Source of the DNA: Bacillota bacterium
Lineage (GTDB): Bacteria; Bacillota; Bacilli; Paenibacillales; NBRC-103111
DNA length: 13,101 nt
NCBI GenBank assembly: GCA_023393235.1
Contig: JAEWMH010000214.1
Coordinates: 1 to 13,101, forward strand
Direction: 5' to 3'
The stretch's first letter is position 1. Each line of letters begins with the position of its first letter. Both the position numbers and the translations under genes were made by a program. This document shows, piece by piece, positions 1 through 6,602 of this stretch. The notes under the pieces are model-generated. The model was not told the DNA's origin. It worked only from the letters and a program-made list of their open reading frames with translations, and searched no databases.

Positions 1-1
1 G

Positions 2-82
2 CACATCAGTCCCCGTCGTATCAGCCCCCGCTACATCAGCCCACGTTATATCAGGTCCGCACATCAGCCCCCGCTGCGCTAG
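2..82 (+). CDS. Possible C-terminal tail of an upstream gene with ISPRY pentapeptide repeats (partial)
   Basis: The frame read from base 2 is open from the window edge to a TAG at 80-82. It encodes a run of ISPRR, ISPRY and ISPRY pentapeptides followed by IRSAHQPPLR. Between the first three repeats the bases differ mostly at third codon positions (AGT/AGC, CCC/CCA, CGT/CGC, TAC/TAT) and the peptide hardly changes. That pattern suggests the frame is, or recently was, translated. The fourth repeat is 13 rather than 15 bases long, so the fifth repeat is read out of phase and the stop follows. The gene body lies outside the window and cannot be identified. The alternative is a non-coding minisatellite. 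A convergent terminator 39 bases downstream fits the end of a gene here. Confidence 0.35.
   Translation, partial: HISPRRISPRYISPRYIRSAHQPPLR
5..78. repeat. Five imperfect 15-bp tandem repeats
   Basis: The core ATCAG recurs at 5, 20, 35, 50 and 63, giving spacings of 15, 15, 15 and 13. The unit is approximately ATCAGCCCCCGCTAC. The period is a multiple of three except at the last step, where two bases are missing. The array reaches close to the window edge, so more copies may lie to the left. Confidence 0.75.
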
Positions 83-120
83 TCCCGCCGCGGTGCGGCA
101 TCTGCCCCGCCCAGCAAGAC

Positions 121-165
121 AAAGGAGCTGTCCTCAACAGAAAACCTGTTGAGGACAGCTCCTTT
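121..165. terminator. Bidirectional rho-independent terminator between convergent genes
   Basis: Bases 121-140 and 146-165 are perfect reverse complements, giving a 20-bp stem with a five-base AAAAC loop. The stem begins AAAGG and ends CCTTT. Transcripts of the leftward repressor, whose stop is 42 bases away, would therefore end in a hairpin followed by a U-rich stretch (TTTGTCTT on the minus strand). The same hairpin could stop the gene entering from the left edge. Confidence 0.88.
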
Positions 166-206
166 GCATTCATCGCTTCCACCGGGCGCTTCCGTCACTG
201 AAGCGC

Positions 207-1223
207 CTATTCCTGCGGCTTTCCGGTGGAGCTGCGCACGATCAGCTCCGAGGGCAGCACGATTTTGCGCGTGCTGGCGGGGGCGCCGGACTGAATCCGT
301 TCGATAAGCAGCTGCATGCCGAGAAAGCCCATATCATAAGCGGGCTGCTTCGCCACTGTCAGGAAAGGGTTATAATCCGGGATCATATCCGGATCGTCGA
401 AGCAGGTGACGGCCATCTCCTCCGGCACCCGGATCTGGAGGGTGCGCAAGGCCCGCAGGGTATTTACCCCGATGAAGTTGTTGGCCGCCAGGATGGCCGT
501 AGGCCGTTCCCCCTGCTGCAGGGAAACCAGCTTGGCGATAATCTCACCGAAGTTGTCCTGCTTGAAGTGGGTTTCAATCATATAAGCCGGATTGGGCTCA
601 ATCCCGGCAAGCAGCAGCGTTTCCCGGAAGGCCTGATCCCGTTCTTGCACATTGGAGAGGGAGGAGGGTCCGTTGATAAAGGCAATTTTCCGGTGCCCCA
701 GAGCGATCAGGTGCTGCACCAGCTGGCGGGTGGTCTGAAAGTTGTCGCCGGATATGGAGTCCGCGGGCACCTGGGGGATGGTGCGGTCCACGTACACAAA
801 GGGGATATTGCGCTTCACCAGCTTTTTCACATGGCCGGCGGAAGCGTCTCCGGAGGGCACCAGCAGCACCCCATCCACCCCTGCAGACATGAGCATGCCG
901 ATATAATGGGACTCCTTGTCCGGGTTTTCGTCGGTATTGCCCAGAATCAGATGGTAGCCAAGCTGCAGCGCCTTGTCCTCCGCTCCCCGGGCGATATTGG
1001 TGAAGAAGGGGTTAGAGATATCGGGTATGACCAGCGCCACCAGCCGTGTTTCCTTGGAGGTCAGGCTACGGGCCTGCTTATTGGGCACATAGTCCAGCTC
1101 GCGGATCACCTCCTCCACCTTCAAACGGGTGGATTCCTTGATCAGCGGAGATTTATTAATAACACGGGAAACAGTCATGGGAGAAACGTTGGCCCGTTTG
1201 GCGATATCGTAAATGGTGACCAT
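207..1223 (-). CDS. LacI-family transcriptional repressor
   Basis: This 338-residue protein has the full length and order of a LacI/GalR regulator. An N-terminal helix-turn-helix spans about residues 4-23 (IYDIAKRANVSPMTVSRVIN). A hinge helix with the DNA-intercalating leucine at about residue 54 (ARSLTS) follows, then a periplasmic-binding-protein-like effector domain starting LVIPDISNPFF near residues 64-74. The start ATG is preceded on the minus strand by an AAAGGAAG ribosome binding site. The gene diverges from the cyclase-led operon, and the matching palindromes at 1340 and 6452 with a central CpG are the kind of site this family binds. It probably represses both the catabolic operon and the importer until a sugar or lactone from the pathway is present. 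The effector is inferred from context only. Confidence 0.95.
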   Translation of the reverse strand: MVTIYDIAKRANVSPMTVSRVINKSPLIKESTRLKVEEVIRELDYVPNKQARSLTSKETRLVALVIPDISNPFFTNIARGAEDKALQLGYHLILGNTDENPDKESHYIGMLMSAGVDGVLLVPSGDASAGHVKKLVKRNIPFVYVDRTIPQVPADSISGDNFQTTRQLVQHLIALGHRKIAFINGPSSLSNVQERDQAFRETLLLAGIEPNPAYMIETHFKQDNFGEIIAKLVSLQQGERPTAILAANNFIGVNTLRALRTLQIRVPEEMAVTCFDDPDMIPDYNPFLTVAKQPAYDMGFLGMQLLIERIQSGAPASTRKIVLPSELIVRSSTGKPQE

Positions 1224-1268
1224 AAAGGGGACTTCTTCCTTTCGGCTTCTGCTTAATCCTTATTACCC

Positions 1269-1297
1269 ATGATGAAACATACACGGTGAATTTTCAA
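1269..1297 (-). promoter_or_regulatory. Candidate promoter of the lacI-type gene
   Basis: On the minus strand, TTGAAA (1297-1292) and CATCAT (1274-1269) are separated by 17 bases, matching the vegetative -35 and -10 consensus at five and four of six positions. It lies about 45 bases upstream of the repressor ATG and about 12 bases from the -35 of the divergent promoter. The operator at 1340 is therefore upstream of this promoter and any autoregulation would be indirect. Confidence 0.5.
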
Positions 1298-1308
1298 GTC
1301 CTATGTGG

Positions 1309-1337
1309 TTGACCAATATAAACTGCGGTGTTATTAT
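1309..1337 (+). promoter_or_regulatory. Vegetative-type promoter of the catabolic operon
   Basis: TTGACC at 1309-1314 and TATTAT at 1332-1337 are separated by exactly 17 bases. Each box matches the sigma-A consensus at five of six positions. The predicted transcription start falls inside the LacI-type operator, which begins two bases after the -10 box, so bound repressor would block polymerase directly. Confidence 0.8.
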
Positions 1338-1339
1338 TT

Positions 1340-1353
1340 TGTTATCGGTAACA
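1340..1353. promoter_or_regulatory. LacI-family operator, copy 1
   Basis: TGTTATCGGTAACA is a 14-base near-perfect palindrome with a central CG and one mismatched pair of positions. It sits just after the -10 box of the catabolic operon promoter. Its exact reverse complement occurs at 6452-6465, before the importer operon. The central CpG fits insertion of the hinge-helix leucine of LacI/PurR-type repressors. Assignment to the neighbouring repressor is inferred from adjacency and symmetry. Confidence 0.8.
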
Positions 1354-1380
1354 TAAAAATATCAGAAAGGAGTGCACAAA

Positions 1381-2049
1381 GTGAATATCACCCGAATGAT
1401 CGACCTGTCCCAGGAGCTGTACCACAACTGTCCGGTCCTGCCGGAGTTTGCTCCGCCGAAGCTGGACTACATCCTGGTAGGGCCTCGGGACGGCTGGAAT
1501 CTGGAGCAGCTGACCATGAACCTGCACACCGCCACGCATATGGATGCGCCCGCCCATATGGCCGATTTCCGGCTGACTCTGGACGCTATCTCTGTGGAAA
1601 GGTTCCAGGGCAGGCTGGTTGTGCTTGATATGAGCGGGAAAAAGCCCGGTGAACCGGTGACGGTGGCGGACCTGCTGCCTTATGCAGACCGGCTGTCCGG
1701 GGAGCCGGTGGTTTTTCTGTATACGGGCTGGGGGGAGAAGCGCTCCTGGACCCGGGAGTTTATTTATGAATCCCCCTACCTGTCCAGCGAGGGCGCCAGA
1801 TATTTGGCGGAGCAGGGAGTGCGGGGAGTGGGCATCGACCACTTCAGCATAGGGGGCACCGGCCCGGACAATGAGGACACCCACCGGACTTTGTTAGGAT
1901 CGGGAATTTGGATCGCAGAGGGTCTGCAGCTGGATGATCCGGCTCTGTTGAAGGGTCAGTGGCATGTGTTTTCCCTCCCGGTGAAAATCAGAGACAGCAG
2001 CGGGGCCCCGGCAAGAGTGGTCGCCGTCCAATGGAAGGAAGAGGAGTAA
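1381..2049 (+). CDS. Cyclase-family (PF04199) metal-dependent hydrolase, candidate sugar-lactonase
   Basis: The 222-residue protein belongs to the kynurenine formamidase/isatin hydrolase fold. It carries the family metal motif H-x3-H-x-D-x3-H as H49, H53, D55 and H59 (HTATHMDAPAH), a GIDHFSIG segment around D153, and conserved H168 (THRTLL) and E180 (AEGLQL). Characterised relatives hydrolyse amide, lactam or ester-like bonds with a divalent metal. A GTG at 1372 is in frame but lies inside the GAAAGGAG ribosome binding site, so the GTG at 1381, eight bases after GGAG, is the likely start. It is the first gene of the operon, six bases before a sugar-1-dehydrogenase. The lactone made by that enzyme is a plausible substrate, and no standard lactonase is present. 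Family membership is firm. The lactonase role is inference; arylformamidase activity has no support from the neighbours. Confidence 0.9.
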   Translation: MNITRMIDLSQELYHNCPVLPEFAPPKLDYILVGPRDGWNLEQLTMNLHTATHMDAPAHMADFRLTLDAISVERFQGRLVVLDMSGKKPGEPVTVADLLPYADRLSGEPVVFLYTGWGEKRSWTREFIYESPYLSSEGARYLAEQGVRGVGIDHFSIGGTGPDNEDTHRTLLGSGIWIAEGLQLDDPALLKGQWHVFSLPVKIRDSSGAPARVVAVQWKEEE

Positions 2050-2055
2050 TCACCC

Positions 2056-3003
2056 ATGAAGTACCGCAGATTAGGCAAAACAGATTTGAATGTACCGGTT
2101 TTGAGCTTTGGAGCCTCTTCCCTGGGCTCGGTTTTCCATGAAACGGATGATGCCGAAAGCATCCGCACCGTCCATACTGCCTTGGACTGCGGCATGAATT
2201 ACCTGGACGTCTCCCCCTATTACGGGCTGCTGAAGGCGGAGCGGGTGCTGGGCCAGGCCTTAGAGGGTATTCCCCGGGACAGCTATATTCTCAGCACCAA
2301 GGCCGGGCGTTACGGAGAGAACCAATTTGATTTCTCGTACAACCGCATTCTCCGAAGCGCGGAGGAGAGCATGCAGCGGCTGCATACGGATTACCTGGAT
2401 ATTCTGTATCTCCATGACATCGAATTCGCCGAAGTGAACCAGATCATAGAGGAAGCACTGCCTGCCCTGCAGGAGCTGAAGACACAAGGGAAAATCCGGT
2501 ATACCGGGATTTCGGGGCTGCCTTTGTCCATTTTCAAAAAAGTGCTGAAGGCCCATCCGGTGGATGTGATCCTGTCCTACTGCCATTATTCGCTGAATGA
2601 CGATTCGCTGACGGAGCTGCTTCCCGGACTTGCCGCAGCCGGGACAGGGCTGGTGAACGCCTCGCCGCTGTCCATGGGGCTGTTGACCGGGAACCCGGTC
2701 CCCGCCTGGCATCCGGCGACCCCGCCCATCCGGGAGGCCTGCCGGAGGGCGTTTGAATTTTGCGAAGCCCAAGGCTATTCCCTGCCCAAGCTGGCCATTC
2801 AATTTTCCGTGGGCCACCCTGGCATTCCCACAACCCTGGTGAGTACGGCTAACCCGGAGAACATCCGCCGCAACGCTGCTTTTGCCTTGGAGGAGCCAGA
2901 CTCGGACATGATGGAAAAGGTGCTGGAGATTCTGAAGCCTGTCCAACGGCTGTCCTGGCATAGCGGCAGGCCGGAGCATAATGAGGAGGTGCGGATGGAA
3001 TGA
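2056..3003 (+). CDS. Aldo/keto reductase, L-galactose/L-fucose 1-dehydrogenase-like
   Basis: This 315-residue protein is a complete aldo/keto reductase. The catalytic tetrad is visible as D51, Y56 (DVSPYYG), K82 (STKAGRY) and H120 (LYLHDIEF). It resembles plant L-galactose dehydrogenase unusually closely, sharing from memory GAS.LGSVF, DILYLHDIEF, VILSYCHY and the ASPLSMGLLT...WHPATP region. Those enzymes oxidise the anomeric carbon of L-galactose, and often L-fucose, with NAD(P)+ to the aldonolactone. Its position between a hydrolase of suitable chemistry and a second dehydrogenase, upstream of an alpha-L-fucosidase/galactosidase, supports that reaction. A GAGGAG ribosome binding site lies nine bases before the ATG. 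Its end overlaps the next gene by four bases (ATGA), so the two are probably translationally coupled. The sugar preference cannot be read from sequence. Confidence 0.93.
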   Translation: MKYRRLGKTDLNVPVLSFGASSLGSVFHETDDAESIRTVHTALDCGMNYLDVSPYYGLLKAERVLGQALEGIPRDSYILSTKAGRYGENQFDFSYNRILRSAEESMQRLHTDYLDILYLHDIEFAEVNQIIEEALPALQELKTQGKIRYTGISGLPLSIFKKVLKAHPVDVILSYCHYSLNDDSLTELLPGLAAAGTGLVNASPLSMGLLTGNPVPAWHPATPPIREACRRAFEFCEAQGYSLPKLAIQFSVGHPGIPTTLVSTANPENIRRNAAFALEEPDSDMMEKVLEILKPVQRLSWHSGRPEHNEEVRME

Positions 3004-4013
3004 AAAGCATCGTTTGTGTGGAACCGGGCCGCTTTGAGATGAGAGAAGCACCGGTTCCTGTACCCGGTCCGGAGGAAGCGCTGGTGCGAATTCTCCGGGT
3101 AGGAATCTGCGGTACAGATCTGCATGCCTACAGGGGAAAGCAGCCGTATTTCGAATATCCCCGGGTGCTGGGGCATGAACTGTCCGGCGAAATCGTAGAG
3201 ATAAATGGGCAGGACCCGGATTTGGCCCCCGGCGACCAGGTATGCGTAATTCCCTATGTGCATTGCGGGGAATGCATCGCCTGCCGCAGCGGCAAAACCA
3301 ACTGCTGCACCCGGATGAGCGTGATGGGTGTGCATCAGGATGGGGGCATGCGGGAATATATGACCGTTCCCCTGCGGCATCTGGTCAAAACTGAGGGACT
3401 GGCTCCGGAGCAAGCCGCCATTGTGGAATGCCTCTGTATCGGGGCCCATGCTGTCCGGGTGGCGGACGCCCGTCCCGAAAGTTGGGTAATGGTTATCGGC
3501 GCAGGACCCATCGGACTGGGAGCCATGCGGCTTGCCAAGCTGGCGGGTGCGAAGGTTATCGCCATGGACATCAATGAGGGACGGCTGCGCTTTTGCAGGC
3601 AGTGGGCTTCCGTGGATGAAACGGTAACCGCCGGGCAGGAAGCGCTGGCAGCGGTGGAGAAGATAACAGGAGGGGATTTTCCAATAGCTGTCATCGACGC
3701 CACCGGCAACAGCAGCTCTATGGAGCAGGCCCTCCATTTTGTCGCTCATGGGGGCAAGCTTGTGTACGTGGGTTTGGTGAAGTCGGATATTACCTTCCAT
3801 GACCCTGACTTTCACAAGCGGGAAATGGCCATTATGGGCAGCCGGAATGCCATGCGGGAGGATTTCCTGGACGTGATTGAGGCGATACGGGCAGGCAAAA
3901 TCGATACGGATTCCTTTATTACCCACCGGGCAAGCTTCACGGACATGATCGGGCAGTACGAAGAATGGCTCCGCCCGGAATCAGGCGTCATCAAGGCCAT
4001 TGTGGAGCTGTAG
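3000..4013 (+). CDS. Zinc-dependent alcohol dehydrogenase, candidate L-galactonate 5-dehydrogenase type
   Basis: The 337-residue protein is a medium-chain zinc dehydrogenase. Catalytic zinc ligands are C37 (GICGTD) with H59 and E60 (GHE); E143 is a further candidate. The structural zinc cysteines are C89, C92, C95 and C103. A Rossmann motif GAGPIG lies at 167-172, and D190 at the end of the second strand predicts NAD+ preference. Length and layout fit the sorbitol/threonine dehydrogenase group that includes E. coli LgoD (YjjN), which oxidises L-galactonate to D-tagaturonate; the N-terminus MKSIV and the PRVLGHE and VMGVHQDGG segments recall that enzyme. In this operon it would oxidise the aldonate made by the two preceding enzymes. 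An AGGAGGT site lies nine bases before the ATG. Other polyols or sugar acids remain possible substrates. Confidence 0.92.
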   Translation: MKSIVCVEPGRFEMREAPVPVPGPEEALVRILRVGICGTDLHAYRGKQPYFEYPRVLGHELSGEIVEINGQDPDLAPGDQVCVIPYVHCGECIACRSGKTNCCTRMSVMGVHQDGGMREYMTVPLRHLVKTEGLAPEQAAIVECLCIGAHAVRVADARPESWVMVIGAGPIGLGAMRLAKLAGAKVIAMDINEGRLRFCRQWASVDETVTAGQEALAAVEKITGGDFPIAVIDATGNSSSMEQALHFVAHGGKLVYVGLVKSDITFHDPDFHKREMAIMGSRNAMREDFLDVIEAIRAGKIDTDSFITHRASFTDMIGQYEEWLRPESGVIKAIVEL

Positions 4014-4068
4014 CAATCGTATTTGAAAAGGCTGTCATATTTTCATTCCTATAAAAGGTGGTACAGTC

Positions 4069-6375
4069 ATGACTCTTCTATCGGAAACGGCAATGTGGTT
4101 TGATGCTCCGGCCAAGGTGTGGGAGGAGGCGCTGCCTGTTGGCAACGGTTGTCTGGGCGGCATGGTGTACGGAACGGTGGAGCAGGAGCAGATTCAATTC
4201 AATGAGGATTCCGTCTGGTACGGCGGACCGCGGGACCGCAACAATCCCGACGCCTTGGAGAACCTGCCGCTGATCCGGCAGCTTCTGTTTGAGGGCAGGC
4301 TGCAGGAGGCCCACCAGCTGGCGGAGATGGCCTTCTCCGGCACACCGAGAAGCCAGCGGTATTATCTGACCGCAGGCGATCTGATGATCCGCTTCGAGCA
4401 TCCTGCCGGGGAAGCGAGCCACTACCGGAGAGAGCTGGATTTGGAGCAGGCGCTGGCGTCCACTTCCTATCAGTGCGGAGGCGTTACCTTCCGCCGGGAG
4501 GTGTTCAGCAGCTTCCCCGATCAGGTGATGGCTATCCGGCTGACCGCTGACCGGCCCGGGGCGCTGACCTTTACGGCCCGGTTCGAACGCAAGAAGGGGC
4601 GGCATGTGGATGCCGTCTACAAACACAACCCAGATACTCTGGTAATGGCCAATGACTGCGGCGGCCGGGACGGGGGCAGGTACAGCGCCGTGGTCAAAGC
4701 AGTTGCAGCAGGCGGCAGCGTCCGGGTCATCGGCGAGCACCTCCGGGTGGAAGAGGCGGATGAGGTGACGCTGCTCCTGGCTGTGGCCAGCACCTTCCGG
4801 CATCCGGAGCCGGAGCAGCATTGTTTTGGCCTCCTGGAGCTGGCGGCCGCCTTGCCATATGCGCTGCTGAAGGAGCGGCATATCACCGACTACCGTGCGT
4901 TATTCCAGAGGGTCACCCTCCAACTGGGTGGCTTGACACTGTCTGAAGAAAATCCGGACAGCCTGCCCGTCCCCAAACGGCTGGAGCGGGTGAAGGAAGG
5001 CGCAGATGATCCGGGCCTCTTCACCCTGTACTTCCAGTTTGGCCGTTACCTGCTTATCGCTTGCAGCCGTCCGGGCGGATTGCCCGCCAACCTCCAGGGC
5101 ATCTGGAATGAGTCCATGACGCCTCCCTGGGATGGCAAATTCACCATCAACATCAACACACAGATGAACTATTGGCCTGCCGAAACCTGCAACCTGGCGG
5201 AATGCCACGAGCCCCTGTTCGACCTGATCGAGCGGATGATCCACAAGGGGCGTGTTACCGCACAGACCATGTACGGCTGCCGCGGTTTTGTGGCCCATCA
5301 TAATACGGATATCTGGGCGGATACGGCTCCCCAGGATATTTACGGTCCGGCCACCCAATGGGTTATGGGCGGCGCATGGCTAACCCTGCATGCCTGGGAG
5401 CATTACCGCTTTAATCCCAATGAAGCAACCCTTAAACGGGCTTATGCGCTTATGAAGGAAGCCGCTCTGTTCTTTACCGATTTTCTGGTGGAAAGTCCGG
5501 AGGGTTTCCTGGTGACGGCTCCGTCCGTTTCTCCGGAAAACCGCTACAGGCTGCCGAATGGGGAAGCGGGGACCCTTTGTTACGGGCCGTCCATGGATAC
5601 CCAGATTATTACGGAGCTGCTGGATGCTTGTGTGGAAGCTGCCGGGGTCCTGGGCACGGACGGGAACCTGCGTGAAGAATGGCAGTCCATCCGCTCCCGG
5701 CTGCCTGCGATGAAAATCGGCCAACACGGACAGCTCCAGGAGTGGCTGGTGGACTATGAGGAAATGGACCCGGGCCACCGCCACATCTCCCATCTGTTCG
5801 CCCTGCATCCCGGCTCCACCATCAGCCCGGGACAAACTCCGGAATTGGCGGAGGCCGCCAGGGTAACCCTGCAGAACCGCCTGGCTAACGGGGGAGGCCA
5901 TACCGGCTGGAGCCGGGCGTGGATCATCAACTTCTGGGCCCGGCTGCTGGATGGGGAAGAAGCTTACACCCACACCAAGGAGCTGCTTAAAAAATCCACC
6001 CTGCCCAATTTGTTCGATAACCATCCTCCCTTCCAGATTGACGGCAACTTCGGTGCTGTGGCAGGCATTGCCGAAATGCTGCTGCAAAGCCATCTGGATT
6101 ATATCCAGCTGCTGCCAGCGCTGCCGTCCCAGTGGTCTGCCGGAGCCGTCACAGGCCTGCGGGCCAGAGGCGGGTTTACAGTCGACCTCCAGTGGAAGGA
6201 GCATAAGCTGACGAAGGCGGCAATCACCTCTGTGAACGGCACCAAGCTCCGGCTTTATGCCGAAGGCAAGCTGCGGGTTACCCGTGCCGACGGCACAGAG
6301 GTGGCGGCCGCGCAGCAAGGCAGCCTTCTGGAATGGACCACAGCTCCAAGTGAAACTTATTTTATCCAACCGTAA
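4069..6375 (+). CDS. GH95 alpha-L-fucosidase / alpha-L-galactosidase, cytoplasmic
   Basis: This 768-residue enzyme has the usual GH95 length and architecture. The N-terminal beta domain begins MWFDAPAKVWEEALPVGNG and includes FNEDSVWYGG. An (alpha/alpha)6 catalytic barrel follows, with a C-terminal beta domain (LLPALPSQWSAG). Residues aligned by motif to Bifidobacterium AfcA are N361 and N363 (NINTQMNYW), the acid E490 (PSVSPEN) and D658 (FQIDGNFG). H570 in GHRHISHL falls where AfcA has a histidine tied to fucose recognition. There is no signal peptide, so it acts on imported oligosaccharides. It is the last gene of the first operon, 55 bases after the zinc dehydrogenase, with an AAAGGTGG binding site, and a strong terminator follows. 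It should release L-fucose, or L-galactose, from alpha-1,2-linked ends. Family certainty is high; the sugar released is open. Confidence 0.95.
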   Translation: MTLLSETAMWFDAPAKVWEEALPVGNGCLGGMVYGTVEQEQIQFNEDSVWYGGPRDRNNPDALENLPLIRQLLFEGRLQEAHQLAEMAFSGTPRSQRYYLTAGDLMIRFEHPAGEASHYRRELDLEQALASTSYQCGGVTFRREVFSSFPDQVMAIRLTADRPGALTFTARFERKKGRHVDAVYKHNPDTLVMANDCGGRDGGRYSAVVKAVAAGGSVRVIGEHLRVEEADEVTLLLAVASTFRHPEPEQHCFGLLELAAALPYALLKERHITDYRALFQRVTLQLGGLTLSEENPDSLPVPKRLERVKEGADDPGLFTLYFQFGRYLLIACSRPGGLPANLQGIWNESMTPPWDGKFTININTQMNYWPAETCNLAECHEPLFDLIERMIHKGRVTAQTMYGCRGFVAHHNTDIWADTAPQDIYGPATQWVMGGAWLTLHAWEHYRFNPNEATLKRAYALMKEAALFFTDFLVESPEGFLVTAPSVSPENRYRLPNGEAGTLCYGPSMDTQIITELLDACVEAAGVLGTDGNLREEWQSIRSRLPAMKIGQHGQLQEWLVDYEEMDPGHRHISHLFALHPGSTISPGQTPELAEAARVTLQNRLANGGGHTGWSRAWIINFWARLLDGEEAYTHTKELLKKSTLPNLFDNHPPFQIDGNFGAVAGIAEMLLQSHLDYIQLLPALPSQWSAGAVTGLRARGGFTVDLQWKEHKLTKAAITSVNGTKLRLYAEGKLRVTRADGTEVAAAQQGSLLEWTTAPSETYFIQP

Positions 6376-6411
6376 TCGGCGCCGCGGCGCATTGTAATCC
6401 GGTCATTATCG

Positions 6412-6452
6412 TCAGCCCCGTCTATCTGTGATAGAATGGGGTTGATTTTTTT
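6412..6452 (+). terminator. Rho-independent terminator of the catabolic operon
   Basis: Bases 6412-6419 (TCAGCCCC) pair with 6438-6445 (GGGGTTGA), including one G-U pair. Bases 6421-6426 (TCTATC) pair with 6430-6435 (GATAGA) around a three-base TGT loop. Seven T residues follow at 6446-6452. This closes the transcript 37 bases after the GH95 stop, so the importer needs its own promoter. Confidence 0.9.
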
Positions 6453-6465
6453 GTTACCGATAACA
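6452..6465. promoter_or_regulatory. LacI-family operator, copy 2
   Basis: TGTTACCGATAACA is the exact reverse complement of the operator at 1340-1353. It starts on the last T of the preceding terminator and lies 137 bases before the first permease ATG. It should bring the importer operon under the same repressor as the catabolic operon. Confidence 0.82.
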
Positions 6466-6470
6466 ATACC

Positions 6471-6506
6471 TTGTGCAGCAAGCTTATAACTTCTGTATAT
6501 ATAAAT
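6471..6506 (+). promoter_or_regulatory. Probable importer operon promoter region (weakly defined)
   Basis: A promoter is required here because of the terminator just upstream. The best match is TTGTGC (6471-6476) with TGTATA at 17 bases or TATATA at 19 bases, inside an AT-rich stretch ending TATAAAT at 6500-6506. An alternative is TTGATT (6442-6447) with AATACC (6465-6470), which would put the operator in the spacer. Neither is close to consensus, which would suit a regulated promoter needing an activator. Confidence 0.35.
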
Positions 6507-6529
6507 TCTGCACATAAAGATTGGAAATT

Positions 6530-6539
6530 GAAGCGCTTC
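6530..6539. promoter_or_regulatory. Possible cre-like palindrome
   Basis: GAAGCGCTTC is a perfect 10-base palindrome in the leader of the importer operon. Its centre, AAGCGCTT, matches the core of CcpA cre sites (TGWAARCGYTWNCW), but the outer TG is lost. Carbon catabolite repression at this point would make biological sense, but the match is partial. Confidence 0.3.
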
Positions 6540-6602
6540 CGCAGATGGTGTAACATTCGTTTTGCGGCTCACAACCGATATACGGAAGGGGGGAAGATCA
6601 AC

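Noticed and set aside
1..86. CRISPR array at the left edge
   Set aside because: The repeats are contiguous 15-base units without spacers and change mostly at synonymous codon positions.
2799..3926. Long minus-strand open frame of 375 codons across the reductase and zinc dehydrogenase
   Set aside because: It lies opposite two genes with clear catalytic motifs and has no recognisable domain or start site; high GC makes long antisense frames common.
4023..4055. TTGAAA and TATAAA before the GH95 gene as a separate promoter
   Set aside because: Spacing is 21 bases, too long for a vegetative promoter, and TATAAA merges with the ribosome binding site; GH95 is more simply read from the upstream operon.
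5380..6369. Minus-strand open frame of 329 codons opposite the GH95 gene
   Set aside because: The + strand carries the GH95 catalytic residues throughout; the antisense peptide has no family features.
6379..6390. Perfect 12-base palindrome GCGCCGCGGCGC just after the GH95 stop
   Set aside because: A pure GC palindrome of this size is easily met by chance in GC-rich DNA; no T tract follows and a full terminator lies 22 bases further.
6472..6514. Inverted repeat TGTGCAG ... CTGCACA in the importer leader as a riboswitch or attenuator
   Set aside because: Seven pairs across a 29-base loop overlapping the probable promoter; no further conserved helices or terminator were seen.
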